In this document: piece by piece, positions 17,322 through 26,009 of the stretch
How the letters are laid out: each line of letters opens with the position of its first letter
Numbering within the stretch: the first letter of the stretch is position 1
Assembly (NCBI RefSeq): GCF_003287875.1
Contig: NZ_QMKK01000056.1
Span: forward strand, 62,001-126,000
Length of the DNA stretch: 64,000 bases
DNA from: Martinezella tropici
Lineage (GTDB): Bacteria; Pseudomonadota; Alphaproteobacteria; Rhizobiales; Rhizobiaceae
Reading direction: 5' to 3'
Notes under the pieces: model-generated
Database searches by the model: none
Seen by the model: only the letters and a program-made list of their open reading frames with translations
Told to the model about the DNA's origin: nothing
Position numbers and translations under genes: made by a program

Positions 17322-18427
17322 TGAATGCCGCTCAGGAGACCTCCATCGGAACGGCCATGAAGCTTGAAGGTGTATCCAAGCTATACGGCCCTGTCAAAGC
17401 ACTGGACAATATCTCGTTCGAGCTGCGGAAGGGCGAGTTCCTGACGATGCTTGGCCCGTCTGGCTCCGGCAAGACAACATCATTGCGTGCCATCGCCGGC
17501 TTCATCCAGCCTACTTCCGGAAAGCTTCTTATCGACGGACGAGACATGACACGTGTCCCGCCCCAGAAGCGCAATATCGGAATGATGTTTCAAGACTACG
17601 CTCTCTTTCCTCATATGACGGTGCTGGAAAACATTGGTTACCCCCTGGAGACGCGAGGCGTGAAGCGCGAAGAACGGCAGAGGCGAGTGATGGAGATGCT
17701 TGAGGTTGTCGGCTTGGCCCATTGCGCATCACGGTACCCAAAGGAAATGTCCGGCGGCCAGCAGCAGCGTGTTGCATTGGCTAGGGCCCTGGTGTTCAAG
17801 CCCGACATCGTCCTTCTTGATGAACCGATGGCCGCACTCGACAAAAAGTTGCGTGGCCAGATGCAGATCGAGATTATGCATATTACCAGGCAGGTAGGTG
17901 CGACCGTGGTGTCCGTCACCCACGACCAAGAGGAGGCCTTAGTAATGAGCGATCGCATCGCCATCTTCAAAGAAGGTCGCCTTGAACAGATTGGAACGCC
18001 ACGCGAACTCTACCAGAAGCCCCGCTCAGAATTCGTCGCGGACTTCATAGGAGAGGCCAACCTGCTGCATGGAGTGACGCGGTCCGATGATCACGGCGTC
18101 GTAGTAGAAGGCTGTAGCTGGAAAGCTAGCCTTCCAAAGGCTGACCCGCGTGTTCAGGCGATTTCGAATGGACGGAAAGCATGTGTAGTCCTGCGTCCAG
18201 AACGGATCGAGCCAAGCGCTGCGGTTCATCAAGGCGGGAACGGCGGCCAAGGTATCATCGAAGACAAGATCTATCTTGGAGTGGAATACCGCTTGGTCGT
18301 CCGCATGCGTGATGGAAGCAAGGTGAACCTCCGAAGCCGCGATGTTACTTCTGTTGAGGCAATGAATGCTGGCGATCGGATAGGCATTTCCTGGTCGCCG
18401 TCCGACATCGTCATCCTGGGCGACTGA
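17321..18427 (+). CDS. ABC transporter ATPase, PotA/PotG type
   Basis: A 368-residue ATP-hydrolysing subunit. Walker A is GPSGSGKTT, the Q-loop is MFQDYALFPHMTV, the signature is MSGGQQQRVALARAL, Walker B is DIVLLDEPMAALD and the switch histidine is VTHDQEEAL. A C-terminal TOBE domain (about 285-365) is present. The upstream region is open in frame for another 130 codons, but the ATG at 17321, overlapping the permease stop, gives the normal family length. Confidence 0.93.
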   Translation: MNAAQETSIGTAMKLEGVSKLYGPVKALDNISFELRKGEFLTMLGPSGSGKTTSLRAIAGFIQPTSGKLLIDGRDMTRVPPQKRNIGMMFQDYALFPHMTVLENIGYPLETRGVKREERQRRVMEMLEVVGLAHCASRYPKEMSGGQQQRVALARALVFKPDIVLLDEPMAALDKKLRGQMQIEIMHITRQVGATVVSVTHDQEEALVMSDRIAIFKEGRLEQIGTPRELYQKPRSEFVADFIGEANLLHGVTRSDDHGVVVEGCSWKASLPKADPRVQAISNGRKACVVLRPERIEPSAAVHQGGNGGQGIIEDKIYLGVEYRLVVRMRDGSKVNLRSRDVTSVEAMNAGDRIGISWSPSDIVILGD

Positions 18428-18441
18428 AGACGGGGGCAGAG

Positions 18442-19914
18442 TTGGTCGATAACACCATACATGAAAAGTCAGGCAATGCGTTCCGCTGGAACGACATGCG
18501 AATTGAATTCTCTCCCGGCGATACGGTAGCGGCCGCCTTGTGGCGCGCTGGTATGACGACGCTCGCCAGATCGCGTAAGTTGCATCGTCACCTAGGATAT
18601 AGTGGATCCTTTACGACGGGCGTTCTCGCCCGAGTAGACGGCCGGCCGAATGTCAGGCTCGACACCACGATCGCAAAAGCGAACATGATGGTGGAGACGC
18701 AGAACACCTGGCCTTCCGCCCGTTTTGATCTGCTCGGCCTGGCACAGCTTCTTCCGTCGCGTATGGTCTACGGTGGGTTCGAGCACGGTGGTTGGATGCC
18801 GCGCAGCGGCGTTGGTTACCGAATCGCCGAACGGATCATGGCCAATCTCGCGGGAGTGGCGCGCCCCGCTGACAAAGATCTCCGTTCTCAAGCTATAGCT
18901 GGCGATCGCGTCGCTCTTGATTGCCTCGTCGTCGGAGGCGGTCCTGCGGGAATAGCCGAAGCCAACCGGCGTGCTCTTCTAGGCAAGGACGTTGCCCTCG
19001 TAACCCGAGGCGGAGCATTGGCCCGTTCCGCAAGCGCTATGGGAAAATCGACGGAAGCGGTTCACGAACGAGTCCGCGTTTTCAGTGGGATGGAGCTTTT
19101 CGGGGTGTACCGCGACGGAAATCTCATGGTCGGAGCACCACATGACCACGAGACCGGTGCGGTTATCTTCGAACCAGGCGAGGCGGTGTTCGCCACGGGG
19201 CGGAGATCGATCCCGCCGCTCGTAAAGGGAAATCATCTGCCAGGCGTCATAGACGCTGCAGCAGCGCTGCAACTGATGGCGGTTCAAGGGGTGAATATAG
19301 GACAGAAAGTTGCCGTTTTGGGAACGGGTGCCGAAACTGCGCTCGCTGAGCGACTGCGCGCGCTCGACGTGAATGTTGTCCATGTGGGGCGCGTCGAGCA
19401 GCTCGTTGAAATTGCTGGACGCCGACGTGTCACGTCGATAGGCGTGCCGCACAGAGTTCAATGCGACACTTTGGTTCATGCGGGTCCATGGCGGACTGAT
19501 CCCAGCCTTGGGTTCCAAGCCTCCGCCGATGGCCTCTTCCAGATGCAAGCTCGACCTTTGCCGGCTCGCATTCAGGTAGTCGGTGCAGCAGCCCTCGGCG
19601 ACGAACCGATCCCTGTGCATGGAGATATCCACCAAGACACGCTCGTCTGCCCATGCATGGATGTCACCGCAGGAGAACTTTTCTGCCACGTCGACGCGGG
19701 CGAGACAGATCCGGAAGTTCTCAAAAGGCTTACATCTTGCGGCATGGGCACGTGCCAAGGATTCCCGTGCTGGGAAAACATGATCGCGCTGCTTGCCGCT
19801 CGCCTTAGGCGCGAGCCGCGTGATTTTGACAGACCTACTCACCGCCCTCCGAGACGGTCGATTACTGTGGCACAGGCAGCGGGCCTTGCCGGGCTTGTGG
19901 AGCCGGACAGATGA
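18442..19914 (+). CDS. Opine/sarcosine-oxidase-like alpha subunit (flavin/Fe-S)
   Basis: A 490-residue subunit resembling OoxA/NoxA and HcnB. The N-terminal region (residues 14-90, RIEFSPGDTVAAALWRAG, VDGRPNVR) has the 2Fe-2S ferredoxin-like layout of sarcosine oxidase alpha but no cysteines, so it holds no cluster. The nucleotide-binding fold is LDCLVVGGGPAGIAEANRRALLG. The C-terminal BFD-like region keeps a four-cysteine pattern (CPCMDVTAGE, then SCGMGTCQGFPCW) for a 2Fe-2S cluster. The folate-binding aminomethyltransferase half of true sarcosine oxidase is absent. It starts at TTG 18442 behind GGGGG and overlaps the beta subunit by 4 bases. Confidence 0.82.
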   Translation: MVDNTIHEKSGNAFRWNDMRIEFSPGDTVAAALWRAGMTTLARSRKLHRHLGYSGSFTTGVLARVDGRPNVRLDTTIAKANMMVETQNTWPSARFDLLGLAQLLPSRMVYGGFEHGGWMPRSGVGYRIAERIMANLAGVARPADKDLRSQAIAGDRVALDCLVVGGGPAGIAEANRRALLGKDVALVTRGGALARSASAMGKSTEAVHERVRVFSGMELFGVYRDGNLMVGAPHDHETGAVIFEPGEAVFATGRRSIPPLVKGNHLPGVIDAAAALQLMAVQGVNIGQKVAVLGTGAETALAERLRALDVNVVHVGRVEQLVEIAGRRRVTSIGVPHRVQCDTLVHAGPWRTDPSLGFQASADGLFQMQARPLPARIQVVGAAALGDEPIPVHGDIHQDTLVCPCMDVTAGELFCHVDAGETDPEVLKRLTSCGMGTCQGFPCWENMIALLAARLRREPRDFDRPTHRPPRRSITVAQAAGLAGLVEPDR

Positions 19915-21065
19915 CGAAGCCTTTACCTAAGCGGGCCTCCGTGATCATCATAGGCGGGGGCATTCAAGGTCTGTCCGTGGCGTTCAATCTGATAGAAAAG
20001 GGAGAACGCGACATCCTCGTCTTGGACGCTGGGTACTGGCAGGGCGGCGCATCGGGTCGCAACGGAACGCTCATCCGACCAGGCTTCGCATCCCTTGCCT
20101 GGACCGAGCTTTTCGTCCTGACTGTCAACGAGTGGAAGACGTGGTCGAAACGGCTAGGCGAGAATGTCATGTTTACGCAGCGCGGCTATTCCGTTGTCTC
20201 AGAACAGGAAAAGAGCGAGGCGATGCTCCTTGAGGGCCTGAAGGTCCAGAAGAGACTCGGCGTTAACAGCCGAATGCTCACTCGCCGCGAGATCGATGAT
20301 ATGCTTCCCGCGATCAATAAGTCGCGTGTTCGGGCAGTACAACACCAGCCGGACGGCGGGGTAGCGCCGCATCATGCGGTCATGAAGGCATTGTTTTCGT
20401 TCTGTGAACGAAACGGCGCAGATATCCGCTATCGCACTCGGATCACCGGTGTCGAGCGCACTGGCGAGCGTGTTTCGGGAGTGTGGGTGGGCGACGAGCT
20501 GGTCCAAGCGGGCTGCATCGTATCTTGCGCCGGTCCCAATAACCCGGATATCGCAGCCATGGCGAGTGTTGGGATCAACGGGTTCGGCATGCGCATCGAG
20601 GCGATGGCTCTCGAACCGACACGACCGCTCATCAAACCCGCAATCGCTCTGATCGATAGCCTTGCGTATTTCCATCAAACGTCGCGAGGTGAGGTTGTTG
20701 GTGGGACTGAGGTGCCGGAACGACCGCGCATGTCGTTACAAGTTGACTTCCCAGTCATGGCCAACATGGCCAAGGTATACCTGGAGATGTTTCCGCAGCT
20801 CGGCGAAGTTCGCATTCTTCGCCATTGGGCCGGGCAACTTCACGCCTCGTCCGACTATGCACCCTTATTGGGCGAGCACCCCGCCGTCAGGGACCTATGG
20901 TTCTCGGCTGGTTGGTCCTACGGCTTCGCTGGTGCTCCCGCGGCCGGAAAGCTCATCGCCGAAGGAATAATTAAAGGTCATATCGACCATCGAATGAAAC
21001 CGTTTGCTCTCGACCGCTTCGAAAAGACCGGACCCATTGTCGAGGGCGGCATAGTCTTGGCCTGA
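19911..21065 (+). CDS. Opine/sarcosine-oxidase-like beta subunit (DAO family)
   Basis: A 384-residue FAD enzyme that carries the amine-oxidising site and pairs with the preceding alpha subunit. The FAD-binding start is ASVIIIGGGIQGLSVAFNLIEKG with GGASGRNGTLIRPGF after it. The C-terminal FAD contact is LLGEHPAVRDLWFSAGWSYGFAGAPAAGKLIAEGII. ATGA overlap with the alpha gene indicates stoichiometric synthesis. In known relatives the pair oxidises octopine, nopaline, sarcosine or glycine (to cyanide). Here the substrate is probably the compound carried by the adjacent PotF-type transporter. Confidence 0.85.
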   Translation: MTKPLPKRASVIIIGGGIQGLSVAFNLIEKGERDILVLDAGYWQGGASGRNGTLIRPGFASLAWTELFVLTVNEWKTWSKRLGENVMFTQRGYSVVSEQEKSEAMLLEGLKVQKRLGVNSRMLTRREIDDMLPAINKSRVRAVQHQPDGGVAPHHAVMKALFSFCERNGADIRYRTRITGVERTGERVSGVWVGDELVQAGCIVSCAGPNNPDIAAMASVGINGFGMRIEAMALEPTRPLIKPAIALIDSLAYFHQTSRGEVVGGTEVPERPRMSLQVDFPVMANMAKVYLEMFPQLGEVRILRHWAGQLHASSDYAPLLGEHPAVRDLWFSAGWSYGFAGAPAAGKLIAEGIIKGHIDHRMKPFALDRFEKTGPIVEGGIVLA

Positions 21066-21116
21066 CGCCACCCACCGGGCGGAGTTCAGCTCCGCGAACA
21101 TGAAAGGATTGCCCCG

Positions 21117-22544
21117 ATGTCCCACTATGAACAATTCTATATCGACGGCGAGTGGATAGCGCCTGTAAACACCATGACTATGGATGTTGTTAATCCTGCT
21201 ACCGAAGAGCCCTTCGCCCGCATTGGAAGCGGGTCCGCTGCTGACGTCGACAATGCCGTCGCCGCCGCCAAGAGAGCGTTCGAAAGTTTTTCTGTCACAA
21301 CGCAGGCCGAGCGCCTCGCTCTGCTCAAGAAGATACTCGAGGTCTACAATGAGCGCTTCGAGGACATCGCGCAGGCGGTCTCCGCCGAGATGGGCGCACC
21401 CATTGCTTTCGCTCGAGACGCCCAGGCCTGGTCTGGTCGCGGTCACCTGCAATCGACGATCAAAGCGCTCGAAGGATACGAGTTCAGCGAGAAGCGGGGC
21501 ACGACTATGGTTGTGAAGGAGCCTATCGGCGTCTGCGCGCTCATAACGCCTTGGAACTGGCCGCTCAACCAGATCGTTTGCAAGGTGGCGCCTGCCATCG
21601 CCGCAGGGTGCACGGTTGTTCTTAAGCCTTCTGAAGTTGCTCCCATCTCCGGCTTGATCTTCGCGGAGGTCATGCACGCTGCTGGCGTGCCGAAAGGCGT
21701 CTTCAATCTTGTCAACGGTACCGGACCTGAGGTTGGTCAAATCATGGCCGGGCACCCTGACGTTGACATGGTGTCGTTTACCGGCTCGACGCGGGCAGGC
21801 ATCATCGTTGCAAAGACCGCCGCGGATACTGTCAAGCGCGTCGCCCAAGAGCTCGGTGGGAAATCCGCCAACATTATTCTCCCTGACGCCGATCTCGAAA
21901 CGGCAGTCACCAAAGGTGTGGATGGATGCTTCAGCAACACCGGACAGTCGTGCGACGCTCCAACGCGGATGCTTGTGCCGAAGGCGAGGCACGACGAGGC
22001 ATTGAAAATCGCGAAGACCGCAGCTGAAGCTTTCAGAACTGGGGATCCAAATGCTGAAAATACGAAGCTTGGTCCTGTCGTCAGCCAGTTGCAGTTCGAC
22101 AAGATCCAGCGCCTGATCGAGACGGGTATCAAAGAGGGCGCAACTCTCGTTACCGGGGGACCTGGGCGTCCGGAAGGGTTGAACCGCGGCTACTACATAC
22201 GTCCGACAGTGTTCGGAAATGTAACGCCGGACATGACAATTGCGCGCGAGGAAATTTTCGGGCCTGTGTTGTCGATCATTTCCTATGAAGACGAGGAGGA
22301 TGCAGTTCGCATTGCTAACGATACAGTCTATGGTCTCGCTGCCTATGTGCAGTCGTCAAGCATCGAAAACGCCCGTAGGATTGCATCTCGTATGCGCGCA
22401 GGATCGGTCTACATCAACTATCCGGCATGGGACACCATGGCTTCTTTTGGCGGTTACAAGCAGTCAGGGAATGGACGCGAGTACGCCGACTTTGGAATTC
22501 ACGACTTCCTGGAGGTGAAGAGCATCGTGGGTTACGGCGACTGA
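21117..22544 (+). CDS. NAD(P)-dependent aldehyde dehydrogenase
   Basis: A 475-residue member of the main ALDH family. The visible active-site residues are Glu245 (QELGGKS) and the nucleophile Cys279 (NTGQSCDAPTR). The oxyanion and cofactor motifs are TPWNWPLNQ and FTGSTRAG. It should oxidise the aldehyde released by the upstream amine oxidases to an acid. It begins 51 bases after the beta subunit and is the last gene of the cassette. A stem-loop follows. Confidence 0.93.
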   Translation: MSHYEQFYIDGEWIAPVNTMTMDVVNPATEEPFARIGSGSAADVDNAVAAAKRAFESFSVTTQAERLALLKKILEVYNERFEDIAQAVSAEMGAPIAFARDAQAWSGRGHLQSTIKALEGYEFSEKRGTTMVVKEPIGVCALITPWNWPLNQIVCKVAPAIAAGCTVVLKPSEVAPISGLIFAEVMHAAGVPKGVFNLVNGTGPEVGQIMAGHPDVDMVSFTGSTRAGIIVAKTAADTVKRVAQELGGKSANIILPDADLETAVTKGVDGCFSNTGQSCDAPTRMLVPKARHDEALKIAKTAAEAFRTGDPNAENTKLGPVVSQLQFDKIQRLIETGIKEGATLVTGGPGRPEGLNRGYYIRPTVFGNVTPDMTIAREEIFGPVLSIISYEDEEDAVRIANDTVYGLAAYVQSSSIENARRIASRMRAGSVYINYPAWDTMASFGGYKQSGNGREYADFGIHDFLEVKSIVGYGD

Positions 22545-22578
22545 AAGTCAGTCCATGGAACCAAAACTCAAGCCTTAT

Positions 22579-22605
22579 CCCGTAGGAGCATGGCGCTCCT
22601 GCGGG
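22579..22605 (+). terminator. Stem-loop after the catabolic cassette
   Basis: CCCGTAGGAGC pairs with GCTCCTGCGGG (one T-G wobble) around a 5-base loop, 34 bases after the aldehyde dehydrogenase stop. It lacks a following T run, so it would act as a weak terminator or mRNA-stabilising end. Confidence 0.5.
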
Positions 22606-22973
22606 GGCACCCATGCCATCGCGACCGCTACCAAACCGCTTCATCCGCTGGAGAGGCCTGATCACGAACAACGCATTACTCGCCACCCGCCGTTCAGATG
22701 CCATTTCGAGAGTCTTCTAGCGACCTCACTCTGCCACTGCGCTGGCCGCTACTCACCCCAGTCTGCCCTGGTGCCTTGCCTGAAAACAATCGATGGTCGA
22801 TCCCATCGATGCAATGAAAATTCAACGTATTCGGCATTGCAAACCAGCCGAGGACGCACCTTAAGTGACCCTTTGAGGTCGATGATAGTACTGTCAATCG
22901 CCGGGCTCTGGCCCAAGGGTGGCCATCGCCTGATCTCTGGGCTAACGCAGAAGTTCCATAATTCCGATTACCA
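22606..22973. other. No gene recognised before the IS30 element
   Basis: One long + frame crosses this stretch, but it has no plausible start, no recognisable motif and runs into the transposase in a different frame. It is probably non-coding. Confidence 0.5.
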
Positions 22974-24095
22974 CACCGAAGCCGGCGCGATGGTACATTC
23001 TATTTCCAAGTGCGACATGCCAATGATTTCAATGGCTTCACTTTGGAGATTTTTGCATGTCCCGATGCTATACGCAGATCACCCTTGCCGATCGCCGGCG
23101 CCTTCATCATCTGGTTGCGGCAAAGGTTCCGGTCAACGAAATGGCGCGTCAGCTTGGCCGTCATCGCTCGACCATTTACCGCGAGATCAAGCGCAACACG
23201 TTTCATGACCGTGAGCTGTCAGACTATGACGGCTACTACAGCACGGTTGCTCACGACATCTCCAGAGACCGTCGACGCCGATTGAGAAAGCTGCGGCGCC
23301 ATCCGAACTTACGCACGGAGATCATCAACCAGTTGGAGGCACGCTGGTCTCCCGAGCAGATCGCCGGGCGTCTGTTGTTGGACGGGCACAGCCCCGTCCG
23401 CGTCTGTAAAGAGACTATCTATCGCTTCATCTACAGTAAGGAAGATTATAGGTTGGGCCTCTATCAGTATCTACCGGAAGCGCGCCGCAAACGTCGTCCA
23501 CTGCGCTCCAGGAAGCCGCGCGACGGTGTCTTTCCAGCCTCGCACCGCATATCCCAACGTCCTGATTTTATTGGAAATAGATCTCAGTTTGGGCATTGGG
23601 AAGGCGACCTTCTCATCTTCGAACGCCCACTCGGCCATGCCAATGTCACCACGCTCGTGGAGCGCAAGAGCCGCTACACCGCTCTCATAAAGAATCCAAG
23701 CCGGCATTCTCGCCCGATCATGGACAAGATCATCAGAGCGTTTTCTCCTTTGCCGGCCTTTGCGCGTCAGAGCTTCACCTTTGATCGGGGTACCGAGTTT
23801 GCTGGATTCAGGGCTTTGGAAGATGGGATCGGTGCACGCAGTTGGTTCTGCGATCCGAGTGCGCCATGGCAGAAAGGGGCGGTCGAGAACGCCAACAAGC
23901 GCATTCGCCGCTTCATGCCAGGCGATACGGATCTTGCAACCATCTCCCAGCAAGACCTCACTCGCCTTGCCCGCCACCTCAACGATCTGCCGCGAAAATG
24001 CCTCGGCTACAAAACGCCAGCCGAAGTGTTCATGGCGCATTTGCACGAAGAGGGCTGATCCCCTACCCTAAACGCCGGCATGATGCACTTCGGTG
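22974..24095 (+). mobile_element. IS30-family insertion sequence
   Basis: About 1.1 kb around an intact transposase. CACCGAAG at 22974 and its inverse CTTCGGTG at 24088-24095 may be the outer ends, with GCCGGCG close by on both sides at different offsets. The terminal repeats are short and imperfect, so the exact limits are uncertain. No target duplication was identified. Confidence 0.6.
23057..24058 (+). CDS. IS30-family transposase
   Basis: 333 residues and apparently intact. The N-terminal helix-turn-helix (DRRRLHHLVAAKVPVNEMA, RHRSTIYREIKRN) binds the ends. A second HTH-like region contains WSPEQIAGRL. The DDE catalytic domain shows GHWEGDLLIFE, FDRGTEFAG and KGAVENANKRIRRFMP as the three acidic sites. 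The start has GGAG 8 bases upstream. IS30 elements move through head-to-tail dimers. Confidence 0.92.
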   Translation: MSRCYTQITLADRRRLHHLVAAKVPVNEMARQLGRHRSTIYREIKRNTFHDRELSDYDGYYSTVAHDISRDRRRRLRKLRRHPNLRTEIINQLEARWSPEQIAGRLLLDGHSPVRVCKETIYRFIYSKEDYRLGLYQYLPEARRKRRPLRSRKPRDGVFPASHRISQRPDFIGNRSQFGHWEGDLLIFERPLGHANVTTLVERKSRYTALIKNPSRHSRPIMDKIIRAFSPLPAFARQSFTFDRGTEFAGFRALEDGIGARSWFCDPSAPWQKGAVENANKRIRRFMPGDTDLATISQQDLTRLARHLNDLPRKCLGYKTPAEVFMAHLHEEG

Positions 24096-24335
24096 AGCTT
24101 CTCCAGATATGCATAATATGTCCGATATCTCAAGGAATTAGTTAAAAAGACGCAGCCGACGGTTCGGATCCCTTCATCAAGAGCATCACCCGCGAGCCTG
24201 CGCTCTTAAGAGTAGCCCGTTGTCATTGTCGCGGTGAATGGTAACATCGAGCTTGCGCACCCTTAAGGCACAGCAACTTACGGCTTCATCCGAAGAATGA
24301 TTGTTCACGGTGCAACAATGGGAAAGGGCATCAGC

Positions 24336-25862
24336 ATGTCGCACGCGCCCGGGAAATCTAACAAAGTTTTAAGAAAGCCGGCAACCGCCGCCGGGAAGAC
24401 CAAGACCGCGAAAACGAATGTATCTTCCACCACGCTCACTGAAACGGTGGCTGCGTGGGAGGACGATCCGGAAACCGCCGTCAGCCTGATGGTGCCAACG
24501 CCGGATCTTTCCATGATTCCCCTTGCGTTCTCGTTCCCAGCCGGCGGGCCGTCGCCTGCCGTTTATGCGCAGGGCACGCCCGAGTTCCGTTATTGGGCCA
24601 CTGCGGCCGCGTTGAGGCGGAGCGCCGACTATTGGGCAAAGCGGGTACCGCTGGCGCAATGGCAGGGAGGGCCGAGCCTCAGCGTCGTGCTCGACAACGG
24701 ATTCGACCTCGACGCCAATTATAATCGGGCGGCGTTGAACTTCTTCCACGGTCCTGGTGTGACAGGAACGGTCTTTACCGGCGAAAGTCCCGACGTTAGC
24801 TGTCACGAGGTGGGCCACGCCGTGCTTGACGCGTTCAAGCCCGAGCTGTGGGGTGTCGCAAGCCAGGAAATCGCGGCCTTTCATGAGTCCTTTGGCGACA
24901 TCAGCGCCTTGATGTCGGCCATCCAGATTCCTTCGCTGCGGATCGCTGTCCTCGCCGCCACTGGCGGAGACCTGTACACGACATCGCGCCTTTCAAGGCT
25001 TGCGGAGCAGCTCGGGAGCGCTCTCCGTGCACAGGACCCTGCCTTGGCCGAGGCGGACTGCCTGCGCAGTGCGGTCAACTCGTTCAACTATCAGGACCCG
25101 ATGACGCTTCCAAGCGCAGCCCCCATGTCGCAGCTCTCGTCCAACCCCCACTCTTTCTCGCGCATTTTCACGGGTGCCTTCTTCGAGATTCTCGGGGTTT
25201 CGCTCGCCGCGAAGGCGGCCAACCCGGAGGCACCGACCGAGGCGGAGCTGCTTGCCGTCGCTGACGATCTCGCCGGATTTTTCGTTCAAGGTGTGAAATG
25301 GTCGTGGCCAATCGTTACCAACTGGTACGCCCAAGTCGCTGCGAACATGGTGATCGCGGCCCAGGCAGACCCGACCTATTCGTCAATCACCAAGGGTGTG
25401 TTCGTAGGCAGGAGCATCCTTTCCCTGCAAGCCGCGTCCTCGCTGCCAATGATGGCGAAGGCCAAGTCGCTCACCACGGCGGCGAAATCGGCCACGGTCG
25501 AGCAGGGGCCTCTGCCCATGGTCGGGCTGCCGGGGTCCCTGTATGGCATCGACGGCAGCCTCTTCGTGGAGGCCGCGGCCGAGCCGCGGGAATTTGTCGT
25601 GACGTCCGCCGGTTTTACTGGCGAGCCAGACGTCCCCTCGAACGGAACTGCGGTGGCTAAGGCTTTCGTCGACGACCTATTCATGCGTGGTCAGATCGAC
25701 TATGGCGCGGTCGTCGACCCAAAACATCGGCTGGTGCGCAACCACAAGACCAAGACGCACGCACTCGTCAAGGTCGACGGGGGAGTGCGTCTCGAGCGTC
25801 GACTTTTCAACTGCGGCCTCTGCGCGCGTGGCGTTAACCACCAGAGAGGAATGAGGGGGTGA
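24336..25862 (+). CDS. Gluzincin-type zinc metallopeptidase, unknown role
   Basis: 508 residues from ATG 24336 (GGAAAGGG 8 bases upstream); earlier ATGs at 24297 and 24318 lack this. HEVGH at residues 157-161 is a zinc-binding HExxH helix, and HESFGD with Glu184 gives the third ligand and the ExxxD pattern of thermolysin-like (M4) peptidases. No signal peptide is visible. The N-terminus is basic and low-complexity (KPATAAGKTKTAKT), so the enzyme may stay in the cytoplasm or use an unusual export route. The last 100 residues end in a cysteine pair (NCGLCARG). The stop overlaps a mini-ORF. It faces a cyclase/AAA regulator gene convergently. Confidence 0.75.
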   Translation: MSHAPGKSNKVLRKPATAAGKTKTAKTNVSSTTLTETVAAWEDDPETAVSLMVPTPDLSMIPLAFSFPAGGPSPAVYAQGTPEFRYWATAAALRRSADYWAKRVPLAQWQGGPSLSVVLDNGFDLDANYNRAALNFFHGPGVTGTVFTGESPDVSCHEVGHAVLDAFKPELWGVASQEIAAFHESFGDISALMSAIQIPSLRIAVLAATGGDLYTTSRLSRLAEQLGSALRAQDPALAEADCLRSAVNSFNYQDPMTLPSAAPMSQLSSNPHSFSRIFTGAFFEILGVSLAAKAANPEAPTEAELLAVADDLAGFFVQGVKWSWPIVTNWYAQVAANMVIAAQADPTYSSITKGVFVGRSILSLQAASSLPMMAKAKSLTTAAKSATVEQGPLPMVGLPGSLYGIDGSLFVEAAAEPREFVVTSAGFTGEPDVPSNGTAVAKAFVDDLFMRGQIDYGAVVDPKHRLVRNHKTKTHALVKVDGGVRLERRLFNCGLCARGVNHQRGMRG

Positions 25863-26005
25863 CGCAGAAGGAAAACTCGCCGGACCAAATCATCGACCAA
25901 TTTGCCAGCGACCCGGTGGGGTTGACCGTCCGGGGCGTCAGCCTGAAAATTGCTTCAAGACGATCGGTGACCGGTCGTGCGGATGCAACTTACCCCGATC
26001 CTTGA
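25859..26005 (+). CDS. Mini-ORF coupled to the metallopeptidase (48 residues)
   Basis: GTG at 25859 overlaps the TGA of the peptidase (GTGA), with AGAGGA and GAGGGGG upstream as ribosome binding sites. The product starts TQKENSPDQIIDQFASDPVGLTV and ends in a basic segment and ADATYPDP. No family is recognised. It could be a small partner of the peptidase or a truncated remnant. It ends 5 bases from the end of the convergent cyclase gene. Confidence 0.4.
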   Translation: MTQKENSPDQIIDQFASDPVGLTVRGVSLKIASRRSVTGRADATYPDP

Positions 26006-26009
26006 TCCG

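Noticed and set aside
22555..23208. Long + frame (about 217 codons) before the IS30 transposase
   Set aside because: No ribosome binding site or domain, odd composition rich in His/Cys/Ser, and it overlaps the true transposase start in another frame.
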